A program made the translations under genes and the position numbers. A stretch of 64,000 bases of DNA from Symploca sp. SIO3C6. GTDB taxonomy: Bacteria; Cyanobacteriota; Cyanobacteriia; Cyanobacteriales; Coleofasciculaceae. Location of the stretch: positions 495,127 to 559,126 of the forward strand of contig JAAHHJ010000001.1 of NCBI GenBank assembly GCA_010692425.1. The letters are read 5' to 3'. Under the pieces are notes generated by a model. The model did not search any database. It was given only the letters and a program-made list of their open reading frames with translations, and was not told the DNA's origin. Shown here piece after piece: positions 34,262-44,594 of the stretch; position 1 is the stretch's first letter, and each line of letters opens with the position of its first letter.

Positions 34262-36601
34262 CTACACTTCATTTTCTTCTATTTTCGCTAGTGTCTTCTC
34301 TCGATCCAGCTTGAGAATCAACACCCCCAAGGGTGGCAGAGACAAATCTAATGAGTAAGGCTGGTTGTGGAACCACCACTCATCTGTCCACTTACCTCCT
34401 AAATTCCCAATGTTGCTACCGCCGTACTTGCGGGCATCACTATTAAAAATTTCCGTGTAAAATCCCATCTGCGGAACCCCTACACGATAATGGCTATGGG
34501 GTTGAGGTGTGAAGTTACAGACAGTGATAATAAACTCGTCCGAGTCTTTGGCACGGCGGATAAAAGAGACTACACTGTGACGATTGTCACTGCAATCAAT
34601 CCAATCAAAACCTTCTTCAGTGAAGTCTTGGGTATATAGAGCAGGTTCTTGCTGATAAATTTGGTTGAGTTCGCTAACAAACAGTTTCAACTGCTGATGG
34701 GATTCATGTTGTAACAAGTGCCAATCCAAATCAGCCCAAACATTCCACTCATTCCACTGACCATACTCCATACTCATAAATAGAGTCTTCTTGCCAGGGT
34801 GAGTGAACATATAAGCGTAGAGGCAGCGGACATTAGCAAATTTGAGCCAATTATCCCCCGGCATTTTCCCTAGCATATTGCTTTTGCCGTGAACAACCTC
34901 ATCGTGGGAAAGCGCCAGCATATAATTTTCAGAGTGGTGATACCACATACTGAAAGTAACGTTATTTTGGTGGAATTGGCGGAACCAGGGATCCATGCCG
35001 AAATAGTCGAGCATATCGTGCATCCAGCCCATATTCCATTTCAAATTAAAGCCAAGTCCTCCTACATAGGTAGGCCAAGACACCATCGGCCAAGCAGTTG
35101 ACTCCTCTGCAACTGAGACAATGCCAGGGAAATAACTAAAGATGACATTATTAGTCTGGCGCAAGAAATCAGCTGCCTCAATATTCTCCCTGCCTCCGTA
35201 CTGATTGGGCAACCATTCCCCATCTTTGCGGGCATAGTCCAGGTAAAGCATGGAAGCAACTGCATCTACCCGCATACCGTCAATATGGTACTTGTCGAAC
35301 CAGAATAAAGCATTAGCTACAAGGAAATTACGGACTTCATTGCGGCTATAGTTGAACACTAGAGTTCCCCACTCTTTATGTTCACCTTGACGGGGATCAG
35401 CATGCTCATAAAGATGGGTGCCATCAAAGAAAGCTAAACCATGACCATCCTTGGGAAAGTGACCAGGAACCCAATCTACAATTACCCCAATACCGTTTTG
35501 GTGGCACTGGTCAACAAAGTACATAAAGTCCTCTGGCGTTCCATAGCGCGAAGTACAGGCATAGTAACCCGTAACCTGATAACCCCAAGAACCATCAAAA
35601 GGATGCTCTGCAACTGGTAGGAGTTCAATGTGAGTAAATCCCAGCTCCTTGACATAGGGAATCAGCATCTTTGTCAGCTCCCGATAGGTGAGGAAGCGTG
35701 CCCCCGGTTTCAATTCTGAAACTTGTACTACTGCTTCCGTCTCACCATTTTCTTTGACGGCAGGTTCTGCTGAAGAGGCATGCAGCCAGGAACCGAGATG
35801 AACCTCATAAACAGAAATCGGCTTATTTAGGGGTTCACTTTGACGCCGACGCTCCATCCACTCAGCATCCTGCCAAGTGTAAGCATCGATGTCAGTAACT
35901 ATCGAGGCTGTTTTCGGACGTACTTCTTGTTGAAAGCCGTAGGGATCAGATTTTTCGTAAATGTGTCCATCATAATTTTTGACTTCGTATTTGTAGCTTT
36001 CCCCAACATTCAATCCCGGAATAAATAGATCCCAGACACCAGTGTGTCCTTTTCGCATCTGATGTTTGCGCCCATCCCAGCTATTGAAATCTCCCAACAA
36101 AGAAATGTTGCGAGCATTAGGGGCCCAAACAGCAAAATAAACTCCCTTAACACCGTTGATTTGAGTTGGGTGGGCACCTAGTTTCTCGTAGATACGATGA
36201 TGATTGCCTTCAGCGAATAGATGCAGATCAAAATCTGTCAACAGAGGAGAGCGGAAAGCGTAAGGGTCGTAGATAACCTTCTCATGCTCTCCTTCCTTGA
36301 TGCGCAGCTGATAATTTGCTAGTTCGAGGCTCTCAATGGTGGCTTCAAAAAAGTGAGGATGATGCACTGATTGCATCGGGTATTCTACCCGTTCTTCTGG
36401 GCAAACTACCCATGCTGCTTCCGCATTTGGGAGATAGGCCCGCACTACCCAGCTAGTTTTACCATTTTGTTCAAGCTGGTGAGGTCCAAGAACTTCAAAG
36501 GGATCGTGATGTTGATTCCAAATAATTCGGTCAATTTGTTCAGTGGCAATCATCGGGGACATCAAGCTATTTACCCCAGTAAGTGGGGGGGAGAACTGCA
36601 T
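34262..36601 (-). CDS. glgB: 1,4-alpha-glucan branching enzyme GlgB
   Basis: GlgB makes the alpha-1,6 branches of cyanobacterial glycogen. The protein has an N1 domain and CBM48 ([19 protein letters not shown]), then the GH13 catalytic barrel with the nucleophile Asp in [15 protein letters not shown], the acid/base Glu in VAEESTAWP and the LSHDEVVHG motif, and a C-terminal beta domain. Length (up to 779 residues) is normal. The first in-frame ATG is at 36601; an ATG at 36562 ([13 protein letters not shown]) resembles the usual N-terminus better, and neither has a clear ribosome binding site. It is a stand-alone gene, as is common for cyanobacterial glg genes. Confidence 0.95.
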   Translation of the reverse strand: MQFSPPLTGVNSLMSPMIATEQIDRIIWNQHHDPFEVLGPHQLEQNGKTSWVVRAYLPNAEAAWVVCPEERVEYPMQSVHHPHFFEATIESLELANYQLRIKEGEHEKVIYDPYAFRSPLLTDFDLHLFAEGNHHRIYEKLGAHPTQINGVKGVYFAVWAPNARNISLLGDFNSWDGRKHQMRKGHTGVWDLFIPGLNVGESYKYEVKNYDGHIYEKSDPYGFQQEVRPKTASIVTDIDAYTWQDAEWMERRRQSEPLNKPISVYEVHLGSWLHASSAEPAVKENGETEAVVQVSELKPGARFLTYRELTKMLIPYVKELGFTHIELLPVAEHPFDGSWGYQVTGYYACTSRYGTPEDFMYFVDQCHQNGIGVIVDWVPGHFPKDGHGLAFFDGTHLYEHADPRQGEHKEWGTLVFNYSRNEVRNFLVANALFWFDKYHIDGMRVDAVASMLYLDYARKDGEWLPNQYGGRENIEAADFLRQTNNVIFSYFPGIVSVAEESTAWPMVSWPTYVGGLGFNLKWNMGWMHDMLDYFGMDPWFRQFHQNNVTFSMWYHHSENYMLALSHDEVVHGKSNMLGKMPGDNWLKFANVRCLYAYMFTHPGKKTLFMSMEYGQWNEWNVWADLDWHLLQHESHQQLKLFVSELNQIYQQEPALYTQDFTEEGFDWIDCSDNRHSVVSFIRRAKDSDEFIITVCNFTPQPHSHYRVGVPQMGFYTEIFNSDARKYGGSNIGNLGGKWTDEWWFHNQPYSLDLSLPPLGVLILKLDREKTLAKIEENEV

Positions 36602-36822
36602 AACTTTAATATTTATATATATTTTTCTTTTTTTCTACAGATTTTCTTAATTCTGTGGCAAGGAGAAAAATTTCAATAGGGTAAGAGCAATCTGGTTAGT
36701 AGTGAGCGGAGCTGATTAACATAGCAAAAATGATTCTCGGAGGTGATTGTGATTAGAGACTACAGTGAACTACCCTTCTAAAGGAGAAGGCTTGTAATCA
36801 CAATTTTTGATCAGAATCTACG

Positions 36823-37134
36823 TTAGAAGGGAGTGAGTGTTCGTAGCATTTGGCGCAGGTGCAGCAGAAAAATCACTTCTTTTATATCTGGATCTAGGTC
36901 AGGAGTTGTTGAGCGCTGTGCTAACTGAGCTTGCAGTTGGGCATATTCAGCTGCTGTTAATGGTTTACCATCAATTGGTGATCGTGCCTCAGTAATAATC
37001 TCTGTTCTCAAAACCTCTTCTGGTAAGTCCTCTGGTTGTGGAAGGCTAAGAGCCGGTTTAGCAACCATACCACTTACTGCAATCAGAAGGCTAAGGAAAT
37101 TCAGGTAGAGATAACTAAATCTATCATCCTTCAA
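36823..37134 (-). CDS. Small exported cyanobacterial protein of unknown function
   Basis: The 103-residue protein has a signal peptide (LYLNFLSLLIAVSGMVAKPALS) and a mature part with the strings DLPEEVLRTEIITEARSPID and LTAAEYAQLQAQLAQR, a pattern seen in a conserved cyanobacterial family. The mature region is acidic and helical and ends in a short hydrophobic helix (FLLHLRQMLRTLTPF). No enzymatic motif. It is probably periplasmic or lumenal. A small gene on the same strand may precede it (37215-37361). Confidence 0.72.
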   Translation of the reverse strand: MKDDRFSYLYLNFLSLLIAVSGMVAKPALSLPQPEDLPEEVLRTEIITEARSPIDGKPLTAAEYAQLQAQLAQRSTTPDLDPDIKEVIFLLHLRQMLRTLTPF

Positions 37135-37214
37135 AAGCTGATCCCCTCCTTTCTCTACCGCATAAAGCCTAACCCTATTGTGCCACCGCTACCACCACAT
37201 CTTCAGTTTTCTAG

Positions 37215-37361
37215 CTACAGCTTTTTCTGTAAATAGCGGCTGATGCTAGGATGGGCGAGATTAGTCAAATAACCCTGGCTACGCAAATTGAGCCACAGGC
37301 CTCGATAAATGCCAGGTAAATACTCATACCCAATCAAGCGGAGACGCTGCCTTAACCGCAA
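37215..37361 (-). CDS. Candidate small protein (about 48 residues)
   Basis: A minus-strand frame between a TGA near 37383 and the TAG at 37215 encodes RLRQRLRLIGYEYLPGIYRG, then LWLNLRSQGYLTNLAHP and SISRYLQKKL at the C-terminus. Codon choice and residue pattern (basic and aromatic, no rare runs) look like true coding sequence, and a short basic cyanobacterial protein is plausible. There is no ATG; a TTG at 37361 is the likely start. It could also be the tail of an older, truncated gene. Homology searching would settle it. Confidence 0.45.
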   Translation of the reverse strand: MRLRQRLRLIGYEYLPGIYRGLWLNLRSQGYLTNLAHPSISRYLQKKL

Positions 37362-37483
37362 ACACTCTTGTGTTCGACATCGGTGTCAACTTCAGTTTGA
37401 GAATCGAGGCTGCACAAAGCCTAATCTCACCCCATACCTTAAACGCCAAGGCGGAACTATCATATTATTTTAGAGAAATACTT

Positions 37484-37951
37484 ATGCATGCTGCTTCTCG
37501 CCCAGATTTACCCCCAACAAATCGGTCTAAGAGACTAACTAACAGCTCTGACAACAGGCTCAAGGTAGCTCGAATTAACCCCTGGCAGCGAACCATGCCC
37601 AATTGGCTGCAATCGTTACTATTCCTACAGCGCAGCTCTGACTTGATCAGTGTATTGCTGGTTGGGGCTACTCTTAGCATCTATTCTTGGACAGTTTGGA
37701 CTCAGCAACAGTGGACGCGGGAGTACCGCAAACTGGAAACTCTACAGCGTCAAGAGCGTGACTTGACTAGTGCCAATGAAACCCTCAAAGAACAGTTGGC
37801 TCAACAAGCAGAAAGCCCAGCTTCAGGTTTAGTTAATCCCACCACCGCCAACACAATTTTCCTGCCACCAGCAAAAGAACGGAAATCCCAGGCTGTTCCT
37901 AAACCCAAAACTTCTCAACAGCCAGCCGCAACTATACCATTGGGGTATTAG
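37484..37951 (+). CDS. FtsL-like septal membrane protein upstream of ftsI
   Basis: From the ATG at 37484 (MHAASRPDLPPTNRS) the 155-residue protein has a cytoplasmic tail, one transmembrane helix (SDLISVLLVGATLSIYSWTV) and an extracytoplasmic coiled coil (REYRKLETLQRQERDLTSAN) with a Pro-rich end. This bitopic plan and the position 20 bases before ftsI match FtsL-type divisome proteins, which bridge FtsQ/FtsB and FtsI/FtsW. Sequence identity of FtsL is always low, so the assignment rests on layout and context. The frame is open upstream to 37370 without an ATG-supported family start. Confidence 0.72.
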   Translation: MHAASRPDLPPTNRSKRLTNSSDNRLKVARINPWQRTMPNWLQSLLFLQRSSDLISVLLVGATLSIYSWTVWTQQQWTREYRKLETLQRQERDLTSANETLKEQLAQQAESPASGLVNPTTANTIFLPPAKERKSQAVPKPKTSQQPAATIPLGY

Positions 37952-37971
37952 AAGAGGTAAAACCCCTGCAT

Positions 37972-39708
37972 ATGCAGAGAAATCTAACTCCTAAGGTGAC
38001 GCCCCAAGCCAACCGCTGGAGGCTGCTACTGGTTTGGGGGCTGATCATGAGCGGTAGCATTGGACTACTGCTGAATTTGTATCGGTTGCAAGTGAAACTT
38101 TCTCCCATGCTGGAGAAAAAGGCGCGGCAGCAACAGATGGGGTATCTGCGTCCATTTGTGCCTAGGCGTCCCATTGTTGATCGCAATAACAATGTTTTGG
38201 CTGTTGATCAACGCGTATATACCTTGTATGCTCACCCGCAACTGTTCCAAAATTCTAAGCAGCAGATGGCTGCTTTACTCGCTCCCATTCTGAAGAAGAA
38301 GCCAACTGAATTAGAAGAACTTTTTAATCAAAAAAATACTGGTATTCGAGTTAGCCAAACTTTGAGGGAAGAAGTAGCTGACCAGATTGCCAGATTGCAA
38401 GCTGATGGGTTAGAAATGGTTCCACATTACTCTCGCTTCTATCCCCAGCAAGATTTAGCCTCGGACCTCGTGGGCTATGTTGATTTAGATCATCGGGGTC
38501 AAGCAGGTCTAGAATACTCTCAGGAGAATTTGCTAGAACGGGCTGTACGCACGATTCGACTCAAGCGTACCGGGAACGGTTCACTAATGCCAGGTCATAT
38601 TCCAGAGGGGTTTTTGCACTTTGATGATTTGCGATTGCAGTTGACTATCGACAGTCGCCTCCAAAGAGCGACACGTTTTGCTCTTAAGCAAACAATTAAG
38701 CAGTTTGAAGCTGACCGGGGCACTGTCATTGTCATGAATGTACTTGATGGTTCTTTGTTAGCCCTAGTCTCAGAGCCGACCTACAATCCCAACGAGTATT
38801 TTAAATTCGATGTTAGTCTGTTCAAAAACTGGGCGATTGCAGACTTGTACGAACCCGGTTCAACCTTCAAGCCCCTGAATGTAGCCATTGCCCTAGAGAC
38901 TGGTGCAATTCAAGTCAATAGCCAGTTCCCTGATACAGGTCAGATTAAAATTGGCAAGTGGTTAATCAGTAATCATGATTTTGAAACTAGAGGCGTTCCT
39001 GGTCCCCAAAGTGTAACCGAAATTCTGCAACATTCAAGTAACGTCGGCATGGTCAGGATCTCTCAACAAATGAAGCCACAGACTTACTATGGCTGGCTAG
39101 AAAGGCTGGGGTTGGGGCAAAAAGTTGAAACAGATTTGCCCTTTGGTACAGCAGGACAGATCAAAAGTAGGCAGGAATTTGCAGCTTCGCCTGTTGAACC
39201 TGCAACTACCTCCTTTGGTCAGGGCTTTTCCATAACTCCCCTCCAGTTATCCCAAATGTTTGCCACTCTGGGAAATGGGGGCAAATTAGTAGTTCCCCAT
39301 GCAGTTCAAGGGCTGTTTGATACTAAGGGTCAGATGTACTGGCAACCACGCTTTAACAAGCCGCGAGCAATCTTCTCAGCTAAAATTACTAAAGCTGTGT
39401 TGGCAATGATGGAAGCAGTTGTCAATCAAGGCTCAGGGCAAAATGCACGCATTTCAGGTTATCGGATTGCCGGGAAAACAGGTACTGCTCAGAAAGCCAG
39501 TCCTTTAGGCGGCTATTACTCTGACGCTAAAGTAACTAGCTTTGTGAGTATTTTCCCGGTTGAATCTCCCCGCTACCTGGTTTTAGCAATCGTCGATGAA
39601 CCTAAGGGGGAAGTTTTTGGCTCGACTGTGGCAGCACCGCTAGTCAAGTCAGTCATGGAAGCTCTAATTGCGATTGAGCGAATTCCTCCTAGTCAGTCTG
39701 GGGACTAA
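37972..39708 (+). CDS. ftsI: Peptidoglycan D,D-transpeptidase FtsI (PBP3-like)
   Basis: FtsI crosslinks septal peptidoglycan. The 578-residue protein has an N-terminal membrane anchor (RWRLLLVWGLIMSGSIGLLL), a dimerisation domain and the penicillin-binding transpeptidase domain. The domain carries the SxxK serine in EPGSTFKPLN, the SxN triad in HSSNVGM and the KTG box in AGKTGTAQK. GAGG lies upstream of the ATG. It is co-transcribed with the FtsL-like gene. Its last 20 bases overlap the 3' end of the convergent PP2C gene, an unusual tail-to-tail overlap. Confidence 0.93.
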   Translation: MQRNLTPKVTPQANRWRLLLVWGLIMSGSIGLLLNLYRLQVKLSPMLEKKARQQQMGYLRPFVPRRPIVDRNNNVLAVDQRVYTLYAHPQLFQNSKQQMAALLAPILKKKPTELEELFNQKNTGIRVSQTLREEVADQIARLQADGLEMVPHYSRFYPQQDLASDLVGYVDLDHRGQAGLEYSQENLLERAVRTIRLKRTGNGSLMPGHIPEGFLHFDDLRLQLTIDSRLQRATRFALKQTIKQFEADRGTVIVMNVLDGSLLALVSEPTYNPNEYFKFDVSLFKNWAIADLYEPGSTFKPLNVAIALETGAIQVNSQFPDTGQIKIGKWLISNHDFETRGVPGPQSVTEILQHSSNVGMVRISQQMKPQTYYGWLERLGLGQKVETDLPFGTAGQIKSRQEFAASPVEPATTSFGQGFSITPLQLSQMFATLGNGGKLVVPHAVQGLFDTKGQMYWQPRFNKPRAIFSAKITKAVLAMMEAVVNQGSGQNARISGYRIAGKTGTAQKASPLGGYYSDAKVTSFVSIFPVESPRYLVLAIVDEPKGEVFGSTVAAPLVKSVMEALIAIERIPPSQSGD

Positions 39709-41716
39709 TGGATTCTCCCTGTGAGAGAGGAAGCTGTTGCTGCTTTGGAGGGAAGAAGCGATCGCGAATTTGATTGAAGCCCTCAGGATTTAATAGCCAA
39801 TGAGCTGTTAATAAAGCTGCCCCTGCTGACAATAGAAACACCAATACCCCCACAATTCCCAAAACTAATTTCGGCACCCCTTGATTGGAAGTAGTAGCTT
39901 CACTTTGATCAGAGATTGCTGATTGTTCAGATTCAAAGTTTACAGAGGAACTAGCAAATTCAGTGTCAAGATTGAATTCGATCACATTGTTTTCCATAGG
40001 GCTTTCCCCAAGATTTAAAACTACCGGATATTGTGGAGAAACAGCGCAGTAGGTTAGAACTACAGAAGTATTATCTTGACCATTGTTTTGGTTAGCTAAT
40101 TCAATTAAAGATTGAACCGCTTCTGCAACTGAAAGCTTACCGCTAAAAACATCTCGTGGGTAATCAGCATAAAATTGCTCAACCAAGCCATTATTGCTCA
40201 AACCATCAGAACACAGCAGCAATAACCCATCTTCTTCCAAAATCAATCGCTGTACTCTCGGATTAAGCAACTCGCCATCACGGGTTCCTAAAGCTTGAGT
40301 GAGTGCTCCAGCATCGGGACGCTTCTTCGCCTGTCGATAAAGAGAACGACCCATGCACACTTCTCTGGTTGCCACATCATCATCGATAGTCAGTAGCTGG
40401 CAGTAACGAGGGGTGAGCCAGTAAGCACGGCTATCTCCCACACTGGCGATGTAAATTTCATGAGCATTGCTCTTGCCATGAGTCGTCTGCATAAACTGCG
40501 GCAGTTGTAGAGCCATGATCAAAGTCGTTGCCATACGACGGCGGGACTTTCTTTCTTGGAAATCATTGCGAGAGGCAATCATGTTATTGGCTACCCGGAT
40601 AATTGCTTCTAGCTGCTGTGTCACTAGTTCCGGGTTCATGATTTCCTGATCCTGTGCCATTTCTGTCAGTAGCCCCTGCACCTGAAGTTTAATTGACTGC
40701 ACTGCCAACTCAGAGGCGACTTCCCCGCCTTCATGTCCACCAATACCATCGCAGACAATTGATAGGTAAGGAATTACTAAGTCCCGTGGTTGTTCTGGGT
40801 CTGTAGGTAAGTCTGCTATTGTAGGATAACACCTGTCCTCATTGTGGTTGAGTTCTCGACCAGCATCAGTTGCACCCGCAACTTGTAGGCGCAGAGGGCT
40901 AAGAGAAGCTTGCTCTAACAAGAGCTGGTTGAGCTCAGAGGCAACCACGCCTAGAGACGGTTTCTCTGCTTGCAAATGTTGAGCAATTTCGCCGATTCTG
41001 TCTGCTATAGACACCGATGCCTTGCTACACCAAGATTCCCAGCACTTACCTAAGTGTTCAATCCTGACTTGAGCAGGTATATTCTGGGGTGCGGTGTTTG
41101 CTGTTGGTGAGTCTGCAAAAAAGTCACCGCCAAAAGCTAAAGATAGTTTTTGTTCTGTTGTAGCAGCAGTATCATTGTAAAGTTCAAGCAGTCGCACCCT
41201 CCAGCCTTCAACTCTAAGATTTTCAGGAAACAGTAGACTCGAAGCTACAGCCAATTCTTCTAAGGGCTTCCACAACTGGAGAATCTGCCAAAGCCAATAA
41301 ACTTGGCGCACCGCTGATGCCTGGGACCACATCGAGTCAATGGTAGGGTATAGCTGACCACTGGTGTCAATTGGTACATTCTCTAACAAGATAACCGCAC
41401 CATCCTCTAGAGACATAGAATTTTGTGTCTCTACATCTAGATGGCATACCCCGTAAACCTCCGGGATATGGAGGCGGTGATAATACAGGCGCAGGTAGGG
41501 GAGAATATTGCTGCTACTAATTGTTTCAGGTATTTCTGGTAGCGAAGGCTGTCTATCTTGCCAAATTTGGGGCGCAATTACTTGATATCTTTGTGCCACT
41601 AGTTCTCCAGCAGGAATTTGCGCTGTGGCTGTGCCTACTGCCCAAAGATAGTGATTAGTAGTCTGCTTTTCACTGCTCATAAGTTTAACTTGTTCCGGCA
41701 AGAAGTCTCCCGTCAT
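39689..41716 (-). CDS. PP2C-type Ser/Thr phosphatase with N-terminal extension and C-terminal membrane helix
   Basis: The PP2C core (about residues 280-565) has the metal-binding and catalytic motifs in order: NHNEDR, CDGIGGHEGGE, VGDSRAYW, LLLCSDGLSNNG and GQDNTSVV. Before it lies a region of about 270 residues without a recognised domain but found in large cyanobacterial PP2C proteins. After it comes one transmembrane helix (LVLGIVGVLVFLLSAGAALL) near residue 620. It would reverse Ser/Thr-kinase phosphorylation at a membrane. The start may be 41716 or the ATG at 41680 (MSSEKQTTNHYLW). The 5' region carries a structured repeat (41725-41823) and the 3' end overlaps ftsI. Confidence 0.88.
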   Translation of the reverse strand: MTGDFLPEQVKLMSSEKQTTNHYLWAVGTATAQIPAGELVAQRYQVIAPQIWQDRQPSLPEIPETISSSNILPYLRLYYHRLHIPEVYGVCHLDVETQNSMSLEDGAVILLENVPIDTSGQLYPTIDSMWSQASAVRQVYWLWQILQLWKPLEELAVASSLLFPENLRVEGWRVRLLELYNDTAATTEQKLSLAFGGDFFADSPTANTAPQNIPAQVRIEHLGKCWESWCSKASVSIADRIGEIAQHLQAEKPSLGVVASELNQLLLEQASLSPLRLQVAGATDAGRELNHNEDRCYPTIADLPTDPEQPRDLVIPYLSIVCDGIGGHEGGEVASELAVQSIKLQVQGLLTEMAQDQEIMNPELVTQQLEAIIRVANNMIASRNDFQERKSRRRMATTLIMALQLPQFMQTTHGKSNAHEIYIASVGDSRAYWLTPRYCQLLTIDDDVATREVCMGRSLYRQAKKRPDAGALTQALGTRDGELLNPRVQRLILEEDGLLLLCSDGLSNNGLVEQFYADYPRDVFSGKLSVAEAVQSLIELANQNNGQDNTSVVLTYCAVSPQYPVVLNLGESPMENNVIEFNLDTEFASSSVNFESEQSAISDQSEATTSNQGVPKLVLGIVGVLVFLLSAGAALLTAHWLLNPEGFNQIRDRFFPPKQQQLPLSQGESISPQTD

Positions 41717-41724
41717 AATCTGTA

Positions 41725-41823
41725 GAGGTGCGTTTTCCTCCTGCCGGAAACCTTTGAGGCAAGCTACTTCACTGCCAGGAACCGACAGGGAAGTTTTTTT
41801 TGCCTCTAGGAGGGTTACACCTC
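41725..41823. repeat. Four-tier nested hairpin element, second copy
   Basis: Nested pairs are GAGGTG (41725)/CACCTC (41818), CCTCCT (41737)/AGGAGG (41808), GAGGCAA (41756)/TTGCCTC (41800) and ACTTC (41766)/GAAGT (41790). Unpaired strings TGCCGGAAACC and AGGAACCGACAGG resemble the element at 3431-3572, but the stems differ. It lies directly upstream of the PP2C gene and would be in its 5' leader. Confidence 0.75.
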
Positions 41824-42374
41824 GATTTGACGGCGAGATGAATTGCCTGTGTGAGTGACTTTAGTCGCAAGAATACTGTCCGAAGTTGTTATGATGATTG
41901 TGGTCGTTGACCCACCTCACTGCATGGACTATTCAGACAGGCTAACTTCAAAGTAGCAGTAATATGCTCGCCGCAGAAACATCTCTGGCTGAGGGAATCA
42001 GAAAGACCGCTGGATCTAGAAATGTCCATGTTGATCTGCGGTGTAAAATCGGAAAACTCCACAAGTAAATAGAATTTCTGCCTTGGGAACCAGGGCAGCT
42101 GCGTGGATTCTCCCAACTAGGAAATAAAGGTTGGCAAGCCGACCTCTAGACGCTGAGTAAGACCAACGACAACTTGTTGTTGAAGGCATCGGCGCATGAG
42201 ACACTAAGCCCGCATTATAATCTTTGGTTTGATGTAGGTAGTTTACTCCCGTCACCTCCTGCCGCCTGCAAGAGTCTCTCAGATTAACCCATCAATGAGT
42301 AGCATCGGCAAGGGTGTCGCCGGGAAATCATTTGAAAGATGTAGAAAAATATCCCAAAATTTAGGAGGATCAAG
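41824..42374. other. Unassigned intergenic region upstream of the SPFH gene
   Basis: About 550 bases without a convincing gene. Two overlapping minus-strand open frames (41889-42116 and 42016-42255) have no family features. The GC content is higher than in other spacers, and a structured RNA or decayed insertion is possible, but neither could be recognised. A strong ribosome binding site for the SPFH gene (AGGAGGATC) lies at the right edge. Confidence 0.4.
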
Positions 42375-43376
42375 ATGCAAGGATTATTCGGTTGGCTGAT
42401 TGTCTTAGCTCTTGGTGGTGCTGGAATAGCAAGTTCTGTTAAAATTGTCAATCAAGGCAATGAGGCTTTAGTAGAAAGATTAGGGAAATATAACGGCAAA
42501 AAATTGCAACCAGGTCTTAATTTTTTGCTCCCTATTCTTGATCGGGTCGTCTTCCAAGAAACTATTCGGGAAAAAGTACTTGATATTCCAGCTCAGCAAG
42601 GCATTACCCGTGATAATGTTTCGATTACTGTTGACGCTGTAGTCTACTGGCGAATTATCGACATTGAGAAAGCCTACTATAAGGTGGAAAACCTTAAAAT
42701 AGCGATGCAGAATCTTGTGCTAACTCAGATTCGATCAGAACTGGGCAAACTAGAACTCGATCAAACCTTTACAGCCCGCGCCGAGATCAATGAAATTCTG
42801 CTGCGGGAATTAGATATTGCCACAGATCCTTGGGGGGTCAAGGTAACAAGGGTGGAACTGCGGGATATTGTTCCTTCTCAGGCAGTACGAGACTCTATGG
42901 AATTACAGATGTCAGCTGAACGCCGCAAGCGGGCAGCAATTCTTACCTCTGAAGGGGAACGGGAATCGGCAATTAACACGGCTAGAGGTCAAGCAGAGTC
43001 ACGGGTAATCGAGGCTGAAGCCCGCCAAAAAGCAGCAATTCTGGAAGCTGAGGCACAGCAGAAGGCAATGATCCTCAACGCCCAGGCAGAACGACAGCAG
43101 CAGGTTCTCAGAGCCAACGCCACCGCTGAAGCAATGCAAGTTGTTGCCAAGACACTCCAAAGTGACCCAAATGCTCGCGAAGCCCTCCAGTTCCTACTTG
43201 CTCAACATTATCTAGAGATGGGTACTACCATTGGTAGAAGTGAAAGTAGTAAAGTAATGTTCATGGATCCGCGTAGTATTCCAGCAACAATTGAGGGCAT
43301 GCGTTCACTCGTCACCAATGGTGATCAGAGCAATTCTCATCCCCTGAGTCTTGAGTTCGATAAGTTGGAAAGGTAA
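42375..43376 (+). CDS. SPFH/stomatin-like (paraslipin, QmcA-type) membrane protein
   Basis: The 333-residue protein has an N-terminal membrane helix ([20 protein letters not shown]), the SPFH domain with [19 protein letters not shown] and [15 protein letters not shown], and a long Ala/Glu/Gln-rich coiled coil from about residue 170 to 265. This is the slipin/paraslipin architecture, forming large oligomers that organise membrane microdomains and protease complexes. GGAGG nine bases before the ATG fixes the start. No NfeD partner gene is adjacent. It stands upstream of purS, probably independently transcribed. Confidence 0.9.
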   Translation: MQGLFGWLIVLALGGAGIASSVKIVNQGNEALVERLGKYNGKKLQPGLNFLLPILDRVVFQETIREKVLDIPAQQGITRDNVSITVDAVVYWRIIDIEKAYYKVENLKIAMQNLVLTQIRSELGKLELDQTFTARAEINEILLRELDIATDPWGVKVTRVELRDIVPSQAVRDSMELQMSAERRKRAAILTSEGERESAINTARGQAESRVIEAEARQKAAILEAEAQQKAMILNAQAERQQQVLRANATAEAMQVVAKTLQSDPNAREALQFLLAQHYLEMGTTIGRSESSKVMFMDPRSIPATIEGMRSLVTNGDQSNSHPLSLEFDKLER

Positions 43377-43584
43377 AGTGCCCCCAACTAAGCCTCGCTA
43401 GGATTGGGAACTTCTCTCCATTGATGGAATATAGCGGGTCTAGTGCTGAGTTAGTCGCATTTGAGTGTTTTTGCTTGGGAAAAGTTTTTTCCTTAGATCT
43501 TGTTGCCTTGGAAACTCAAAACCTGAGTTCTTAATGTAACTCATGCCAGTGAAAACTGCTATTAACTTTAGGGAGCAGATGATT

Positions 43585-43866
43585 GTGATTTACAAATATC
43601 AGGCGCGTATTTATGTGACTCTCCGACCTTCGGTTCTAGATCCAGCAGGTGTAGCAGTAGAGTCAGGAATCAAGCAGATGGGCTACAAAGATGTTGAACA
43701 AGTACGCATTGGCAAGTATATTGAACTAATGCTGAGTGCTACTAATGAAGAAAAGGCACGGGAGCAACTAGAATGCATCTGTGACCAATTACTGGCAAAT
43801 CCAGTAATCGAAAATTATCGCTTTGATTTAGTGGAAGTGAATGCGCAGATAGGAGCATCGCTGTGA
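43585..43866 (+). CDS. purS: Phosphoribosylformylglycinamidine synthase subunit PurS
   Basis: PurS is the small bridging subunit of the PurSQL complex (fourth step of purine synthesis). The conserved core YKYQARIYVTLRPSVLDPAG, then GIKQMGY, then VRIGKYIEL is complete. Three starts compete: ATG 43543 (longer than family), ATG 43579 and GTG 43585. AGGGAG at 43570-43575 is well spaced for the GTG, so 43585 is preferred with low certainty. The stop overlaps the purQ start by four bases (GTGA), so the two are translationally coupled. Confidence 0.88.
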   Translation: MIYKYQARIYVTLRPSVLDPAGVAVESGIKQMGYKDVEQVRIGKYIELMLSATNEEKAREQLECICDQLLANPVIENYRFDLVEVNAQIGASL

Positions 43867-44594
43867 ACTTTGGAATTGTTGTCTTTCCTGGGTCAAATTG
43901 TGATCGCGATGTTGCCTATGTCACTCAAACTTTGCTTGGAGAGCCAACACGGATGGTTTGGCATCAAGAGAGTGATATTTCTGACCTAGATGTGGTGGTT
44001 CTTCCTGGTGGCTTTAGTTACGGAGACTATCTACGTTGTGGGGCAATTGCTCGATTTTCACCAGTGATCAGACAGCTGAGAGAACATGCTAGCCAAGGTA
44101 AATTTATCCTTGGGATCTGCAATGGCTTCCAGGTGTTGACAGAAATTGGGCTATTGCCTGGAGTTCTAATACGTAATCGAGATTTACATTTTATTTGTGA
44201 TCAAGTCCGAGTCAGAGTAGAACGCACGGATTTGGCTTGGACATCAGCTTACTTTCCACAACAGGTAATTACCCTACCAATTGCTCACGGGGAAGGTTGT
44301 TACTACGCTGATACATATACCTTAAGGGCACTTGAAGATAACAATCAAGTCCTGTTTCGATATTGCACAGCTACAGGGAAAGCAAGTAAAGTTAGTAACC
44401 CTAATGGTTCAGCCAACAACATTGCAGGTATTTGTGATCTTACTGGTAAGATTTTGGGCATGATGCCTCATCCAGAAAGGGCATCAGATCCAATGTTAAA
44501 TTTTACCGATGGTATCAAGTTGTTTCAGAGTTTAATTGCAGCAGGAAATACTCAACTACCGCACACTAACCCTATAGATGCTCTGTGGGCTTGA
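43863..44594 (+). CDS. purQ: Phosphoribosylformylglycinamidine synthase subunit PurQ (glutamine amidotransferase)
   Basis: PurQ hydrolyses glutamine to supply ammonia to PurL in formation of FGAM. The 243-residue class I amidotransferase has the N-terminal FGIVVFPGSNCDRD, the oxyanion region LPGGFSYGDYLRCGAIA, the nucleophile Cys in ILGICNGFQ and the His/Glu pair in MPHPERA. The GTG start overlaps the purS stop. The length is slightly above the 227 residues usual in bacteria because of a short C-terminal tail (AAGNTQLPHTNPIDALWA). purL is not adjacent. Confidence 0.95.
   Translation: MNFGIVVFPGSNCDRDVAYVTQTLLGEPTRMVWHQESDISDLDVVVLPGGFSYGDYLRCGAIARFSPVIRQLREHASQGKFILGICNGFQVLTEIGLLPGVLIRNRDLHFICDQVRVRVERTDLAWTSAYFPQQVITLPIAHGEGCYYADTYTLRALEDNNQVLFRYCTATGKASKVSNPNGSANNIAGICDLTGKILGMMPHPERASDPMLNFTDGIKLFQSLIAAGNTQLPHTNPIDALWA

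Noticed and set aside
41889-42255. Two overlapping minus-strand open frames upstream of the SPFH gene, considered as a transposon relic or as 6S RNA or another structured RNA
   Set aside because: No TnpB or transposase motif could be matched, and no paired ends typical of 6S or another known RNA were found. The region is left unassigned.
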